From assembly GCA_964529415.1 (NCBI GenBank), contig CAZGWD010000009.1, positions 124,001 to 188,000 on the forward strand: 64,000 bases of DNA, given 5' to 3'. This DNA comes from CAYMPH01 sp964529415. Its GTDB lineage: Bacteria; Spirochaetota; UBA4802; UBA5550. A program made the position numbers and the translations under genes. Below the pieces are notes generated by a model, which worked only from the letters and a program-made list of their open reading frames with translations, was not told the origin of the DNA and ran no database searches. Of the stretch, positions 7,126-16,619 are shown piece by piece (the first letter of the stretch is position 1; each line of letters starts with the position of its first letter).

Positions 7126-9582
7126 ATGAATCTTTCAGATCTGCAGACAGGCGAAAAAGGTATTATTGTAAAAATAAAAGGAAGAGGCGCATTCAGAAAA
7201 AGAATCACAGATATGGGTTTCATCAAAGGCGGTGAGGTTGAAGTAATCAAGAGCGCCCCTTTGCGCGATCCCATTGAATATAAAATACTCGGATATAATA
7301 TTTCTCTGAGAAGAAGTGAAGCAGCACTGATAGAAATTGTAAATCCGGAAGATGAAGACTGCTATCCCCGCGAACGAAGAAAAAATCTGCAGAATGCAGG
7401 CTCTTTCAGGAGGATGACTAAAGAGGAATGCGCAGATAGAAATAAGCCTTCCAGAGGATTAATATCTGAGATAGAGGAAAAGGGAAAAACAATAATTGCT
7501 GTTCTTGTAGGCAATCCTAATTCAGGAAAAACTACGCTGTTCAATTCCATATCAGGCAGAAGCGAAAGAGTAGGGAATTACAGCGGTGTTACAGTTGAAA
7601 CTAAAAGCGCTGAAATAAAATTAGACGGATATACAATTAACATAATTGATCTTCCGGGAATATACTCTCTTGCGGAATACTCGCCTGAGGAACTTATTGT
7701 CCGGGAATTTATATCGAACAATGCTCCGGATGTTGTTATAAACATACTCGATTCATCAAATATTGAAAGAAATATGTATCTGACGTCTCAGCTGATTGAT
7801 ATGGACGTAAAGACAGTTTGCGCGCTGAACATGTTCGATGAGCTTACTTTAAAAGGCGATAAATTCGATTACCTTAATCTCGGTGCAATGCTCGGGATTC
7901 CTTTTGTACCGACAGTAGGCACAAAGGATAAGGGAATTGACGAGCTGTTAAAAAAAGTAATTCAGGTTTACGAGGACAGGGATGACTCTGTTCGTCACAT
8001 TCATATAAATTACGGGCACGATATTGAAAAAGCTGTTTCTGAAATTCAGGCGAAAATCAACAGGGAGGAAAATTTTTCATTAACAGATCTTATGTCTTCG
8101 AGATATCTTTCCCTTAAACTGCTTGAGAAAGATGAAAATACCAGGAAGCTGATATCAACATCCTGCCTGAACTGCCTTGATATACTTGAAACTGCTGACA
8201 CAGAAATTAAAAAAATTGAGGAGCATCTCAATGAAGATGCTGATACCATAATTGCAGATGCAAGATACGCATTTATTGCAGGAGCTCTCAAGGAAACATA
8301 CACATTTGCGAAAAAGCAGAAAGTTACCATGAGTGAAAAGATAGATTCAATTCTCACTCACAGATTTCTGGGAATTCCGATTTTTCTGGCTTTTATGTGG
8401 CTGACTTTTCAGCTTACTTTTTCTGCAGGAGAAATTCCAAAATCATGGCTTGAGTCGCTGATTAAATTATCAATTGATTTTATTTCGAAAATTTTTCAGC
8501 CGGGATTGTTCAGGGATCTTGTTACAGACGGAATAATTTCCGGAGCAGGAGGAGTGCTTGTATTCCTTCCGAATATTCTGATTCTATTTTTCATGATATC
8601 TCTTATGGAAGATTCAGGCTATATGGCAAGAGCGGCATTTATAATGGACAGGGTGATGCACAAGATCGGCCTGCATGGAAGATCTTTCATTCCGCTGCTC
8701 ATGGGTTTCGGCTGCAATGTGCCTGCAATCATGGCTACCAGAACAATTGAAAGCAGAACAGAGCGGATTTTAACAATGATGATCATACCATTCATGTCCT
8801 GCAGCGCGAGGCTTCCGGTTTATGTGATAATGATAAGCGCATTTTTCCCTGAATATCCGGGCACTATGCTTTTTGCAATTTATCTGCTTGGTTCTTTTGC
8901 CGCAATCGGGACTTCGCTTATTTTGAAAAAAACTGTATTTAAAAAAAGCGAGATTCCATTTGTAATGGAACTGCCTCCGTACCGTTCTCCGAAATTAAAA
9001 GCTACTGCAAGGCATATGTGGGATAAAGCTGCGGAATATATGAAAAAAATTGCAGGAACAATTCTAATAGCTTCGCTTGTGATCTGGGCTCTCGGAAGAA
9101 TCCCTGTTAAAAATTTTGAATATGGCAGCGGATTTTTTACAAAAGATGTCAAGCTTGAAGATTCTGCTCTTGCTTCAGTCGGCCATTTTATTGCACCAGT
9201 CATGGCGCCTCTTGGTTTCGACTGGAAAATGAGCGTGAGCCTGTTGTCGGGGTTTGCTGCAAAGGAAATAGTTGTAAGCACCATGTCTGTCATGTATAAT
9301 GTTGAGTCAAAAGAATCCGGTGAAAAAACCGAACTGATCAATAAATTCAAGGAACAGACTTTTTCCGACGGACCGAAAACCGGTCAGAAGGTGTTTACTA
9401 AACTTTCTGCTTTCGGATTTATAATTTTTGTCCTTCTGTATTTCCCCTGCGTTGGCGCTATATCCGCCATAAGAAGAGAATCCGGAAGCTGGAAGTGGCC
9501 GTTTATAGCTGTTGTTTATACAACTGCAATTGCCTGGGTGACTGTATTTTTAATCCATCAGATTGGGATCAGGTTGATTTAA
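7126..9582 (+). CDS. feoB: ferrous iron transporter, FeoA-FeoB fusion
   Basis: 818 residues. Residues 1-75 are an SH3-like FeoA domain (ITDMGFIKGGEVEVIKSAPLRDPIEY), joined by a charged linker to FeoB. FeoB shows the GTPase motifs GNPNSGKTTLFN (from residue 129), DLPGIYSL and NMFDE, then the membrane Gate regions with MGFGCNVPA and SCSARLPVY, and about 10 membrane helices. It imports Fe(II) across the inner membrane, driven or gated by GTP hydrolysis. FeoA is usually a separate protein; the fusion fixes a 1:1 ratio. Single gene behind its own promoter and dyad operator, as expected for iron control. Confidence 0.92.
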   Translation: MNLSDLQTGEKGIIVKIKGRGAFRKRITDMGFIKGGEVEVIKSAPLRDPIEYKILGYNISLRRSEAALIEIVNPEDEDCYPRERRKNLQNAGSFRRMTKEECADRNKPSRGLISEIEEKGKTIIAVLVGNPNSGKTTLFNSISGRSERVGNYSGVTVETKSAEIKLDGYTINIIDLPGIYSLAEYSPEELIVREFISNNAPDVVINILDSSNIERNMYLTSQLIDMDVKTVCALNMFDELTLKGDKFDYLNLGAMLGIPFVPTVGTKDKGIDELLKKVIQVYEDRDDSVRHIHINYGHDIEKAVSEIQAKINREENFSLTDLMSSRYLSLKLLEKDENTRKLISTSCLNCLDILETADTEIKKIEEHLNEDADTIIADARYAFIAGALKETYTFAKKQKVTMSEKIDSILTHRFLGIPIFLAFMWLTFQLTFSAGEIPKSWLESLIKLSIDFISKIFQPGLFRDLVTDGIISGAGGVLVFLPNILILFFMISLMEDSGYMARAAFIMDRVMHKIGLHGRSFIPLLMGFGCNVPAIMATRTIESRTERILTMMIIPFMSCSARLPVYVIMISAFFPEYPGTMLFAIYLLGSFAAIGTSLILKKTVFKKSEIPFVMELPPYRSPKLKATARHMWDKAAEYMKKIAGTILIASLVIWALGRIPVKNFEYGSGFFTKDVKLEDSALASVGHFIAPVMAPLGFDWKMSVSLLSGFAAKEIVVSTMSVMYNVESKESGEKTELINKFKEQTFSDGPKTGQKVFTKLSAFGFIIFVLLYFPCVGAISAIRRESGSWKWPFIAVVYTTAIAWVTVFLIHQIGIRLI

Positions 9583-9616
9583 AATAAAAGGGTTTAAATT
9601 AAATTAAATTGAATTT

Positions 9617-9654
9617 AATAAACTGTCATGAGCAGTCAGAGATGGCAGTTTATT
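9617..9654 (+). terminator. strong hairpin after feoAB
   Basis: AATAAACTGTCAT (9617-9629) pairs with ATGGCAGTTTATT (9642-9654) over 13 bases with one G-T wobble. There is no long T-run behind it, so intrinsic termination is possible but not certain. Confidence 0.45.
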
Positions 9655-9772
9655 AACCGATGGAAATATTTTTAAAAAATAAATTAACATTTATAAATAA
9701 TATTTTATCCTTTACAAATATTTTCTTAATTGGAACAATTACGCCTCTTAGATAAATTATTCAGGCGGATTA

Positions 9773-10888
9773 ATGATTTACAATAAAATAGAAACAGATT
9801 TTTTTAAAAACCGTTATATCAAATCAGCGGTTTTTTTAGTAATGTGTTCAGCTTTCGTTTTCGGATATCTTCACCTGTTTGTAAATCAGGGTTTTGAGAG
9901 ACTTCATATTTTTCTTTTTAATCTGACTGCAGGCGGATCAATAATTTTATATTATACCGAAACGCGAGCGATACCGTCAATTAGAGTAATTCTTTTTTTT
10001 CTCCTCAGCATTGTTTATGCAGTTTCAGCATTTTTTGAAATATATCCTGTTTCAATAGCAATAACAATAATACTTTCTCTAATTGCAGAAACAATACGCA
10101 TCAGAACTTTTTCTTTTTTCCCTAAAGATTTTTTCCGGAAGGATGCAGCTTTATCTGATAAATTCCAGCAGGCTTCGCTTCTTTGTTTATCAATGGCTTT
10201 AATGATTGCATCATTTGTTATTTTGAATAATGAATATTTCCACTGGATTCATTTTGAAAAACTTAAACTGAATGTTTTTTTTCTCGGTTTTTCATTTCCT
10301 GTATCGCTTATAACAATGTCTGTAATGTTTTCATTCATTAACAGGATTGAAGGCCGTTTATTCATTATTCTATCACAATTTTTTTTCTGGTCAATAAATC
10401 TTGGGGTGGTGCTATTTTTTATTTTTATTATTTTTGAAATATTTCCTGCTCAATTAATGGCGGCTCTCACCCTGTTTATTTCCGTAACAATGATTTTTAT
10501 ATATTTTCTCAGATTTGGTATTTCAGTTCAGCAGAAGCATTTTCTCGTTTCAGGGATGGGTTTTCTGCTTTCTACTGCAATAACCGGTCTTCTTTATTTA
10601 TTGCTATATTTAAGCCCTGAATTTCATTCAAAATACGGGAAAAATCTTTTATCTATACATGCATACCTTTCGCTTTATGGATGGAATTTAAGCGGGCTTA
10701 TGGTTATTTTAAGATGGCACGATTTCCCTCTGAAGCTGAATACGCTGCAGGTGATTTTATTTCACTGGATTCTAATTGGAATAATTGCGCCGCTTGGAAA
10801 AAATTATGCTTTTCTTTCTATTATATCGATAATATTATATACCGTTCTGCTTGCTATTTTCTTTTCTGAAAGGAATGAAAAAAAATAA
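9773..10888 (+). CDS. polytopic membrane protein, about 12 helices, unknown function
   Basis: 371 residues, almost wholly hydrophobic, with about 12 predicted membrane segments and only short charged loops. AGGCGG precedes the ATG. I recognise no transport or enzyme motif. The stop codon TAA shares its last A with the ATG of the following SpoIIE phosphatase gene (TAATG at 10886), so the two proteins are translationally coupled and probably work together, for example as sensor or partner in the membrane. That role is inference from context. Confidence 0.6.
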   Translation: MIYNKIETDFFKNRYIKSAVFLVMCSAFVFGYLHLFVNQGFERLHIFLFNLTAGGSIILYYTETRAIPSIRVILFFLLSIVYAVSAFFEIYPVSIAITIILSLIAETIRIRTFSFFPKDFFRKDAALSDKFQQASLLCLSMALMIASFVILNNEYFHWIHFEKLKLNVFFLGFSFPVSLITMSVMFSFINRIEGRLFIILSQFFFWSINLGVVLFFIFIIFEIFPAQLMAALTLFISVTMIFIYFLRFGISVQQKHFLVSGMGFLLSTAITGLLYLLLYLSPEFHSKYGKNLLSIHAYLSLYGWNLSGLMVILRWHDFPLKLNTLQVILFHWILIGIIAPLGKNYAFLSIISIILYTVLLAIFFSERNEKK

Positions 10889-13248
10889 TGCCAATATATA
10901 ATTCAAAAAGATTTGATACATATATTTTCAGACCTTTTGAGGCAATATTTTCATTTATTTCAAAAAGGATAAATTTTACTTTTGCCGCTGCTTTAACATC
11001 AGGTTTATTCAGCTTCATAGTAATCATTTATTTTATTGTATTTCTTCTCTCTACAATGAGATTAAGCACCGGACCGGTTTATCAGACTTTTAATATTGCA
11101 TTAATTATAGTTGTAACTGTTTTATGCATACTTGCGTATAATCTGCATTTCGGACTTCTGGCAAAAAAAGGAATCCCGTGCTTTTCTGCAGATCTGAATC
11201 AGCTAAACAGCCATATAGGGGATAATTCTCTTGTTCCATCAGTAAATTTTCAAACATCATTATCAATTCTTGAGGCAATAAAAAATCTGCCTGATAAGAA
11301 TATGAAAGCTGCATTAATTTATCCGTCTGTGGTATTAGCAGTTGCAGTTATACAGCATATTATAATAGGAACTGTGTTCGATTCCATAATGTTGTTCATT
11401 GGAATATCAACCGCAATAATGATAAATGTTTTTATTACATCCATTCTGTCAGAACTTCTTACCGGCGAGATGAGAAGTGAAATAAAACGCTATCTTTATA
11501 ATAATCAGATCCAGTTTAAAGAGTCATTCACTTCAAGCATCAGAAATAAATTCATTTTCATTAATATTCTTGTTTTTGTATCTTTGATTGAGATGGGACT
11601 TATTTTTTATTATTCAAGTGCAAAGGGGAATATACTCCTGCCGGTAATTTTTGCATTTTTAACAACAATAATTGTTGCAGTCCTCCTCCTGCTGTATTTT
11701 TTATCAATTCAGTTTTCTCTTCATGATATTGAATCTGCAGCTGTTGATCTTGCCAAAGGCGGTACAGGCAAGTTGTTTCTGAGGTCAAGCGACAAAGAGG
11801 TTGTAAAGGCAAGCCTCGGATTTATAAAAGCAGTACAGGTTGTTAATGACCTCAGGGAAAATCTTGAAAATAAAATCAATGAGCGGACATCTGAATTCAA
11901 CTCAACCATGGACGCGCTTCAGCATACACTTAATGAAATGCAGAAATTAAAGCAGCAGCAGGATGGTGATTACTTTCTGATATCTCTGCTGCTGGAACCT
12001 TTAAACATGAACAAGGCTTCATGCGTAAATCTGGCAATTGATTTTTATATAGAAGAAAAAAAGAAATTTCAGTTTAAAAAATGGAACAAGGAAATCGGCG
12101 GAGATATCTGCCTGTCGAGCAGCTTTTTCCTGAAGAACAAGCTATATGCAGTAATTCTCAATGCTGATGCCATGGGTAAATCAATTCAGGGAGCAGGCGG
12201 AGCTATTGTACTCGGCTCTGTTTTTCAGGCATTGATAAACAGAACAAGATTTTCATCTATGGAGCAGGAGAAGTATCCTGAAGAATGGCTGCATATGGCT
12301 TATGTTGAGATGCAGAGGGTATTTGAAAGTTTCGACGGCTCAATGCTTATTTCTCTCGTCCTGTCTTTAGTGGATGACGAGAACGGGCTGATGTATTATA
12401 TAAATGTTGAACATCCATGGACAGTTCTTTATAGAAATAAAAAATCACTATTTATTGAAAATGAGATGATGATCAGAAAGCTCGGAGTTCCGGATCACGA
12501 TATACTCTTTGCAGTTAAACTTTTCCAGTTTAAACCCGGCGATGTAATTATAATTGGTTCTGACGGGAGGGATGACGTTTTACTGGAGAATGACCAGGAT
12601 AATGATTTTGAATTTACAGAAAAAAATCAGCCGGGAATAATGAACGAGGATGAATCGCTTTTTCTTAAAATGGTTGAAAAAGGAAACGGTAGATTAAAAG
12701 ATATTTATAAAGCAATTTCCGATCAGGGCAAAATTACAGATGATATTTCAATGATAAGGATTTCATATAAGGAAAATGTTTCTCCTGCTGTAACTTACGG
12801 CACTGATGAGTTGAATAATTTTATTGATGATATTAAATCAATTCAGAATGATTCCCCTGAAAAGGCAATTGAACTGCTGATAAATGCAGCAGGGCTATAT
12901 AAAAAAAATCCCGTAATTATAAAAAAACTTGTTAAGCTTCTGGTTGATAAGAAAGATTACAAAGCTGCAGTTCCGTATCTTGATCAGTACAATGAAATAA
13001 ACCCTATAGATACAGAGATGATTTATATTTATTCCTATTCACTGATGAAAATAAAAAACTACACCAAAGCCGCAGAATTTGCCGAAAGAATTGTTTTCAG
13101 AAATCCTGAGAATATAAGATATCTTCTTCATCTTGCTAAAATTTATATCACACAGAATAATTATTTTGAAGCAGATAAACTGCTGGATAAAGTGATTTTG
13201 CTTTCTCCTGAAAACGAAAAAGCCCTTGCCATGAAAAATTCAATGTGA
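10888..13248 (+). CDS. membrane SpoIIE-type PP2C phosphatase with C-terminal TPRs
   Basis: 786 residues. Residues 1-280 hold about six membrane helices; 300-355 form a coiled coil (KINERTSEFNSTMDALQ) like the linker after HAMP domains. Residues about 375-640 are a PP2C/SpoIIE domain: the metal-binding GGD, NADAMGKS, GSDGRDD and KITDDISMIRI fit the four acidic motifs of RsbU-like phosphatases. From about 655 to the end are TPR helices. Family members dephosphorylate anti-sigma-factor antagonists in partner-switching systems. No STAS or anti-sigma kinase gene is adjacent, so the target is elsewhere. Coupled to the 12-TM gene before it. Confidence 0.8.
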   Translation: MPIYNSKRFDTYIFRPFEAIFSFISKRINFTFAAALTSGLFSFIVIIYFIVFLLSTMRLSTGPVYQTFNIALIIVVTVLCILAYNLHFGLLAKKGIPCFSADLNQLNSHIGDNSLVPSVNFQTSLSILEAIKNLPDKNMKAALIYPSVVLAVAVIQHIIIGTVFDSIMLFIGISTAIMINVFITSILSELLTGEMRSEIKRYLYNNQIQFKESFTSSIRNKFIFINILVFVSLIEMGLIFYYSSAKGNILLPVIFAFLTTIIVAVLLLLYFLSIQFSLHDIESAAVDLAKGGTGKLFLRSSDKEVVKASLGFIKAVQVVNDLRENLENKINERTSEFNSTMDALQHTLNEMQKLKQQQDGDYFLISLLLEPLNMNKASCVNLAIDFYIEEKKKFQFKKWNKEIGGDICLSSSFFLKNKLYAVILNADAMGKSIQGAGGAIVLGSVFQALINRTRFSSMEQEKYPEEWLHMAYVEMQRVFESFDGSMLISLVLSLVDDENGLMYYINVEHPWTVLYRNKKSLFIENEMMIRKLGVPDHDILFAVKLFQFKPGDVIIIGSDGRDDVLLENDQDNDFEFTEKNQPGIMNEDESLFLKMVEKGNGRLKDIYKAISDQGKITDDISMIRISYKENVSPAVTYGTDELNNFIDDIKSIQNDSPEKAIELLINAAGLYKKNPVIIKKLVKLLVDKKDYKAAVPYLDQYNEINPIDTEMIYIYSYSLMKIKNYTKAAEFAERIVFRNPENIRYLLHLAKIYITQNNYFEADKLLDKVILLSPENEKALAMKNSM

Positions 13249-13295
13249 CCCCCGCTAACTCCCCCTCAAATAAGGGGGAGAATCAAAGAGGGGGT
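13248..13295. repeat. C5/G5 palindromic repeat, copy 1
   Basis: Starts at the stop codon of the SpoIIE gene. Contains ACTCCCCCT and AGGGGGAG around an AT-rich loop, followed by CAAAGAGGGGGT. The reverse complement matches the copy at 53345 (shared CTTTGATTCTCCCCCTT) and the copy at 41001. Confidence 0.75.
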
Positions 13296-13307
13296 GAAAA
13301 AATTAAA

Positions 13308-14690
13308 ATGAAAATGAATATAATAAATGAACTGATAAAGCATCTCGGTGCTGACAAGGTTACAGTTGATGCAGATATCCTTGATAAATACTCTATGGAT
13401 GAAACATCCGATCTCAAAGGCAGCGCGGATATTCTTGTTCGTGCTGAATCGGCGCAGGATGTCAGCGCTGTTTTAAAAATATGCGGAAAATTTAAAATTC
13501 CGGTAATTCCGCGCGGTGCAGGTACCGGCGTAACCGGAGGAGCAGTTCCCATGTCCGGTGGCGTAGTACTCAGCCTGGAAAAGCTTGATAAAATAATTGA
13601 AATTGATTCTGCAAATATGGTTGCTGTTGTTGAACCCGGAGTAATAACTTCAGAAATTGACAAAGCTGTAAAACAATACGGATTATATTATCCTCCTGAC
13701 CCTGCAAGTCTTGATATTTGCTCAATCGGCGGGAATGTTGCTGAAAATGCAGGAGGCGCCAGAGCAGTTAAGTACGGCACTACGAAAGATTATATTCTGG
13801 GCCTTGAGTTCGTTCTGCCGGACGGAACTATAATTCAATCCGGCGGGAAAAATATAAAAAACGTAACAGGCTATAACATTGCTGGACTGCTTTGCGCATC
13901 AGAGGGAACGCTTGCAGTTATAACAAAAATATTTTTGCGGCTGATACCGGCGCCTGCTGTTGTTAAAGACATTCTGATTCCATTTGATACAATAGATGAG
14001 GCTGTAAACTCTGTAACAAAAATATTATCATCCAATATCATGCCTGTTGCTCTTGAGTTTATGGAAAAGGACGCAATCGAACTTGCTTCGAAATATCTTG
14101 AAAAAAAATTTCCTTATCCCGAAGCCGGCGCCCATCTGCTGATACAGATTGACGGCCCCACAGATGAATCTGTTGTTTCGGTAATGGAAAAAATTGTCTC
14201 ATGCATAAATGCTGATATGGATAAAATTTCCGCAGCAGAATCGGATATTCAGAGGGAAATTATCTGGAAAGCAAGGCGTTCCATGAGAAAAGCAATAGAA
14301 TCGGAAAGCACTGTTTTTCTTGCTGAAGATTCAGTTGTACCGAGATCTGAAATACCTGCATTTCTAAAGGAAATAAAAACAAAACTGATTGAATGGAATC
14401 TGCGCTCTGTCATGTTCGGTCATGCCGGAGACGGCAACGTGCATATTGATGTTTTAAAAGGCAGCATGAATAATGATGAGTGGAAAAAAATTGTGCCGCA
14501 TATTAAAGGGATGATATATAAAACTGCAGTGTCATTAGGCGGGACAATAACAGGCGAACATGGAATCGGGTTCACGAGAAAGGATTATCTTGGAATTGCC
14601 CTTACAGATGGAGAAATTGAACTGATGAAAAGAATTAAAAAAGCTTTTGATCCGGATAACATATTAAATCCCGGAAAAATATTCCTGTAA
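13308..14690 (+). CDS. glcD: FAD-linked oxidase, glycolate/D-lactate dehydrogenase GlcD type
   Basis: 460 residues from the ATG at 13308. A longer in-frame start at 13245 would translate through the C5/G5 repeat, so I reject it. Residues about 45-215 are the FAD-binding PCMH domain (PRGAGTGVTGGAVP, VEPGVITSEID, SIGGNVAENAGG), and the C-terminal FAD-oxidase domain shows GHAGDGNVHID and GEHGIGFTRKDYL, which place the flavin and substrate-binding His residues. The enzyme oxidises 2-hydroxy acids such as glycolate or D-lactate and passes electrons to an acceptor. No glcE or glcF iron-sulfur partner is adjacent, so it may act alone or with a distant Fe-S protein. Confidence 0.88.
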   Translation: MKMNIINELIKHLGADKVTVDADILDKYSMDETSDLKGSADILVRAESAQDVSAVLKICGKFKIPVIPRGAGTGVTGGAVPMSGGVVLSLEKLDKIIEIDSANMVAVVEPGVITSEIDKAVKQYGLYYPPDPASLDICSIGGNVAENAGGARAVKYGTTKDYILGLEFVLPDGTIIQSGGKNIKNVTGYNIAGLLCASEGTLAVITKIFLRLIPAPAVVKDILIPFDTIDEAVNSVTKILSSNIMPVALEFMEKDAIELASKYLEKKFPYPEAGAHLLIQIDGPTDESVVSVMEKIVSCINADMDKISAAESDIQREIIWKARRSMRKAIESESTVFLAEDSVVPRSEIPAFLKEIKTKLIEWNLRSVMFGHAGDGNVHIDVLKGSMNNDEWKKIVPHIKGMIYKTAVSLGGTITGEHGIGFTRKDYLGIALTDGEIELMKRIKKAFDPDNILNPGKIFL

Positions 14691-14744
14691 ATTCTGCTTG
14701 CAAAAAATATCTTAAAAATTGGATAATTAATTTATAATTCAATT

Positions 14745-14880
14745 ATATTCCCCCCGTCCCCCAAAGGGGCGAATATAATATAATAATTTTGCTTGAGATG
14801 AAGATATATTAAAAAAAATATAAATTACAAATTCGGGAAATTATTATTTATCAAGTGCCCCTCCGGGGACAGGGGGCTTC
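14745..14880. repeat. composite C5/G5 palindromic (MITE-like) unit
   Basis: Left end at 14745-14776: CCCCCGTCCCCC then AAAGGGGC, flanked by ATATTC and GAATAT. Right end at 14855-14880: GCCCCTCCGGGGACAGGGGG. The ends are inverted relative to each other, about 80 AT-rich bases apart. The same two ends occur at 62421-62589. It fills most of the space between glcD and mtnP; no gene is seen in it. Confidence 0.7.
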
Positions 14881-14920
14881 AGAGAGATTCAAGGGAAATT
14901 AAAATCAAGAGGTAACCAAA

Positions 14921-15793
14921 TTGGAAAAAATTAAAATTGGAATTATAGGCGGATCTGGTTTATATGAAGTTGATGGCGCAAAGGTACTTGAAGAAATAAT
15001 TATTGATACTCCATGGGGAAGCCCTTCGGATTCAATTACTGTTGCAGAGATTGGCGGTGTTAAAGCCGCATTTCTGCCCAGGCATGGTAAAGGGCATGTA
15101 TTCACTCCGTCAGAAATCCCATACAGGGCGAATATTGCAGCAATGAAAATAATAGGTGTTGAGGAAATTTATTCTTTTTCAGCAGTAGGAAGTCTCAAAG
15201 AGGAAATAAAGCCTACGCATTTTGTAATACCTGATCAGGTTATTGACAGAACAAAATTCAGACAGCACGAAAATTCTTTTTTTGAAAAAGGTGTTGTCGG
15301 CCATGTCGCTTTTGCAGATCCATTCTGCTTCAGGCTGCACGATATTATCAAACCGGCTATGAAAGAAGCTGGCATAACTTATCACTCTGAAGAAACTCTT
15401 ATATGCATGGAAGGTCCGGCATTTTCAACCAGAGCTGAAAGCAGACTGTACAGAACATGGGGTGCAGGTCTTATAAATATGTCCACTCTGCCTGAAGCCA
15501 AGCTTGCGCGCGAAGCGCAGATCTGTTATGCTGTAATCTGCATGAGCACTGATTATGACAGCTGGAAAGATGACGAGGAGCATGTATCTGTGGAAATGAT
15601 AATCAAGTATATGAATGAAAATTCCGCAAACGGAAAAAAACTGATTCATGCACTGTTAAAAAGAGCAGGGAAGGATGAAAGATCATGTGCCTGCCCGGAA
15701 GCATCTAAATATGCAATATTTACATCGAAGGATAAGATTCCTCATGAGAAAGCTTCTAAAATAAAATCAATACTGCCCGGTCATGATATTTGA
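14921..15793 (+). CDS. mtnP: S-methyl-5'-thioadenosine phosphorylase
   Basis: 290 residues starting at TTG 14921, with AAGAGGT 7 bases upstream and no better ATG before the conserved GIIGGSGLY. Diagnostic motifs are RHGKGHVFTPSEIPYRAN (phosphate and ribose site), MEGPAFSTRAES and STDYDSWK (purine site). The enzyme splits methylthioadenosine with phosphate to adenine and methylthioribose-1-phosphate, feeding methionine salvage. Length and motifs fit the MTAP branch of the PNP/MTAP family rather than guanosine phosphorylases. The downstream amidohydrolase overlaps it by 11 bases. Confidence 0.9.
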   Translation: MEKIKIGIIGGSGLYEVDGAKVLEEIIIDTPWGSPSDSITVAEIGGVKAAFLPRHGKGHVFTPSEIPYRANIAAMKIIGVEEIYSFSAVGSLKEEIKPTHFVIPDQVIDRTKFRQHENSFFEKGVVGHVAFADPFCFRLHDIIKPAMKEAGITYHSEETLICMEGPAFSTRAESRLYRTWGAGLINMSTLPEAKLAREAQICYAVICMSTDYDSWKDDEEHVSVEMIIKYMNENSANGKKLIHALLKRAGKDERSCACPEASKYAIFTSKDKIPHEKASKIKSILPGHDI

Positions 15794-16619
15794 TTTTCAT
15801 GTACATCTTTTTCCTGATGATGTTTGCAATAACAGGGAAGCTTTTTTTTCAGATAGAAATTTTAAATTGCTATATAGCGATTCGAAATCAAAAATTCTGA
15901 ATGTATCCGGAATCAATAATTATTTAAAAGATAATGAAATTTCAAAGGCAGCTGTAATGGGGTTTGCCTGGGAAAATTCCGGTTTCTGCCAAAAACAGAA
16001 TGAGTACTTTTTTAAAGCCGCACTGGATTTTCCGGCAACAATTTATCCTTTTGGATCAATTCCTGCAGAAGCTAAGAATGTTCATGACTGGTGCATATCA
16101 ATTAAAGAATCCGGTCTTTATGGTATTGGCGAGCTTGCATTTTACTGCAGCGGTGTCTCATGCGCAGATTTGGATTTTTTATCATCAGTGCTGGATTCTT
16201 CTGTAAAACTTTCCCTGCCGGTTTGCCTTCATATTAATGAACCTGTTGGGCATGATTATCCGGGCAAATATCAGACTTCGTTTAATGAATTATTTAAAAT
16301 TATTTCTCAATATCCTGAAGCAGTAATTATTCTATCACACTGGGGGGGAGGCCTGCTATTTTATGAACTCATGCCCGAGGTAAAGGAAAAATTAAAAAAC
16401 TGCATGTACGATACTGCAGCATCACCATTTTTATATGACAACAGAATATACAGAACTGCTGCAGATATAATCAGCGCGGATAAGATTTTATTCGGTTCGG
16501 ATTTTCCTGTTATCGGACTGAATAGATATTTTAATGGAATAAAAGAAAATTTAAGCTCTGAAGAGATGGAATGTGTTTTATGGAAAAATGCCCTTAGAAT
16601 TTCAGGAATAAGGGAATAA
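15783..16619 (+). CDS. amidohydrolase (TIM-barrel, COG2159 type)
   Basis: 278 residues. FDFHVHLFPD gives the metal-binding HxH at the end of strand 1; CLHINEPVGHDY and ILSHWGGG give the next His ligands, and LFGSDFPV the final Asp, a full amidohydrolase-2 set. Family members are hydrolases, decarboxylases or lactonases; the substrate is not predictable. The start lies inside the end of mtnP, so translation is coupled and a role linked to methylthioadenosine salvage or adenine release is possible but unproven. The 3' end overlaps the convergent gene by 26 bases. Confidence 0.8.
   Translation: MIFDFHVHLFPDDVCNNREAFFSDRNFKLLYSDSKSKILNVSGINNYLKDNEISKAAVMGFAWENSGFCQKQNEYFFKAALDFPATIYPFGSIPAEAKNVHDWCISIKESGLYGIGELAFYCSGVSCADLDFLSSVLDSSVKLSLPVCLHINEPVGHDYPGKYQTSFNELFKIISQYPEAVIILSHWGGGLLFYELMPEVKEKLKNCMYDTAASPFLYDNRIYRTAADIISADKILFGSDFPVIGLNRYFNGIKENLSSEEMECVLWKNALRISGIRE

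Noticed and set aside
13245..13307. N-terminal extension of glcD
   Set aside because: It would translate through the C5/G5 repeat and has no family similarity; the ATG at 13308 is better.
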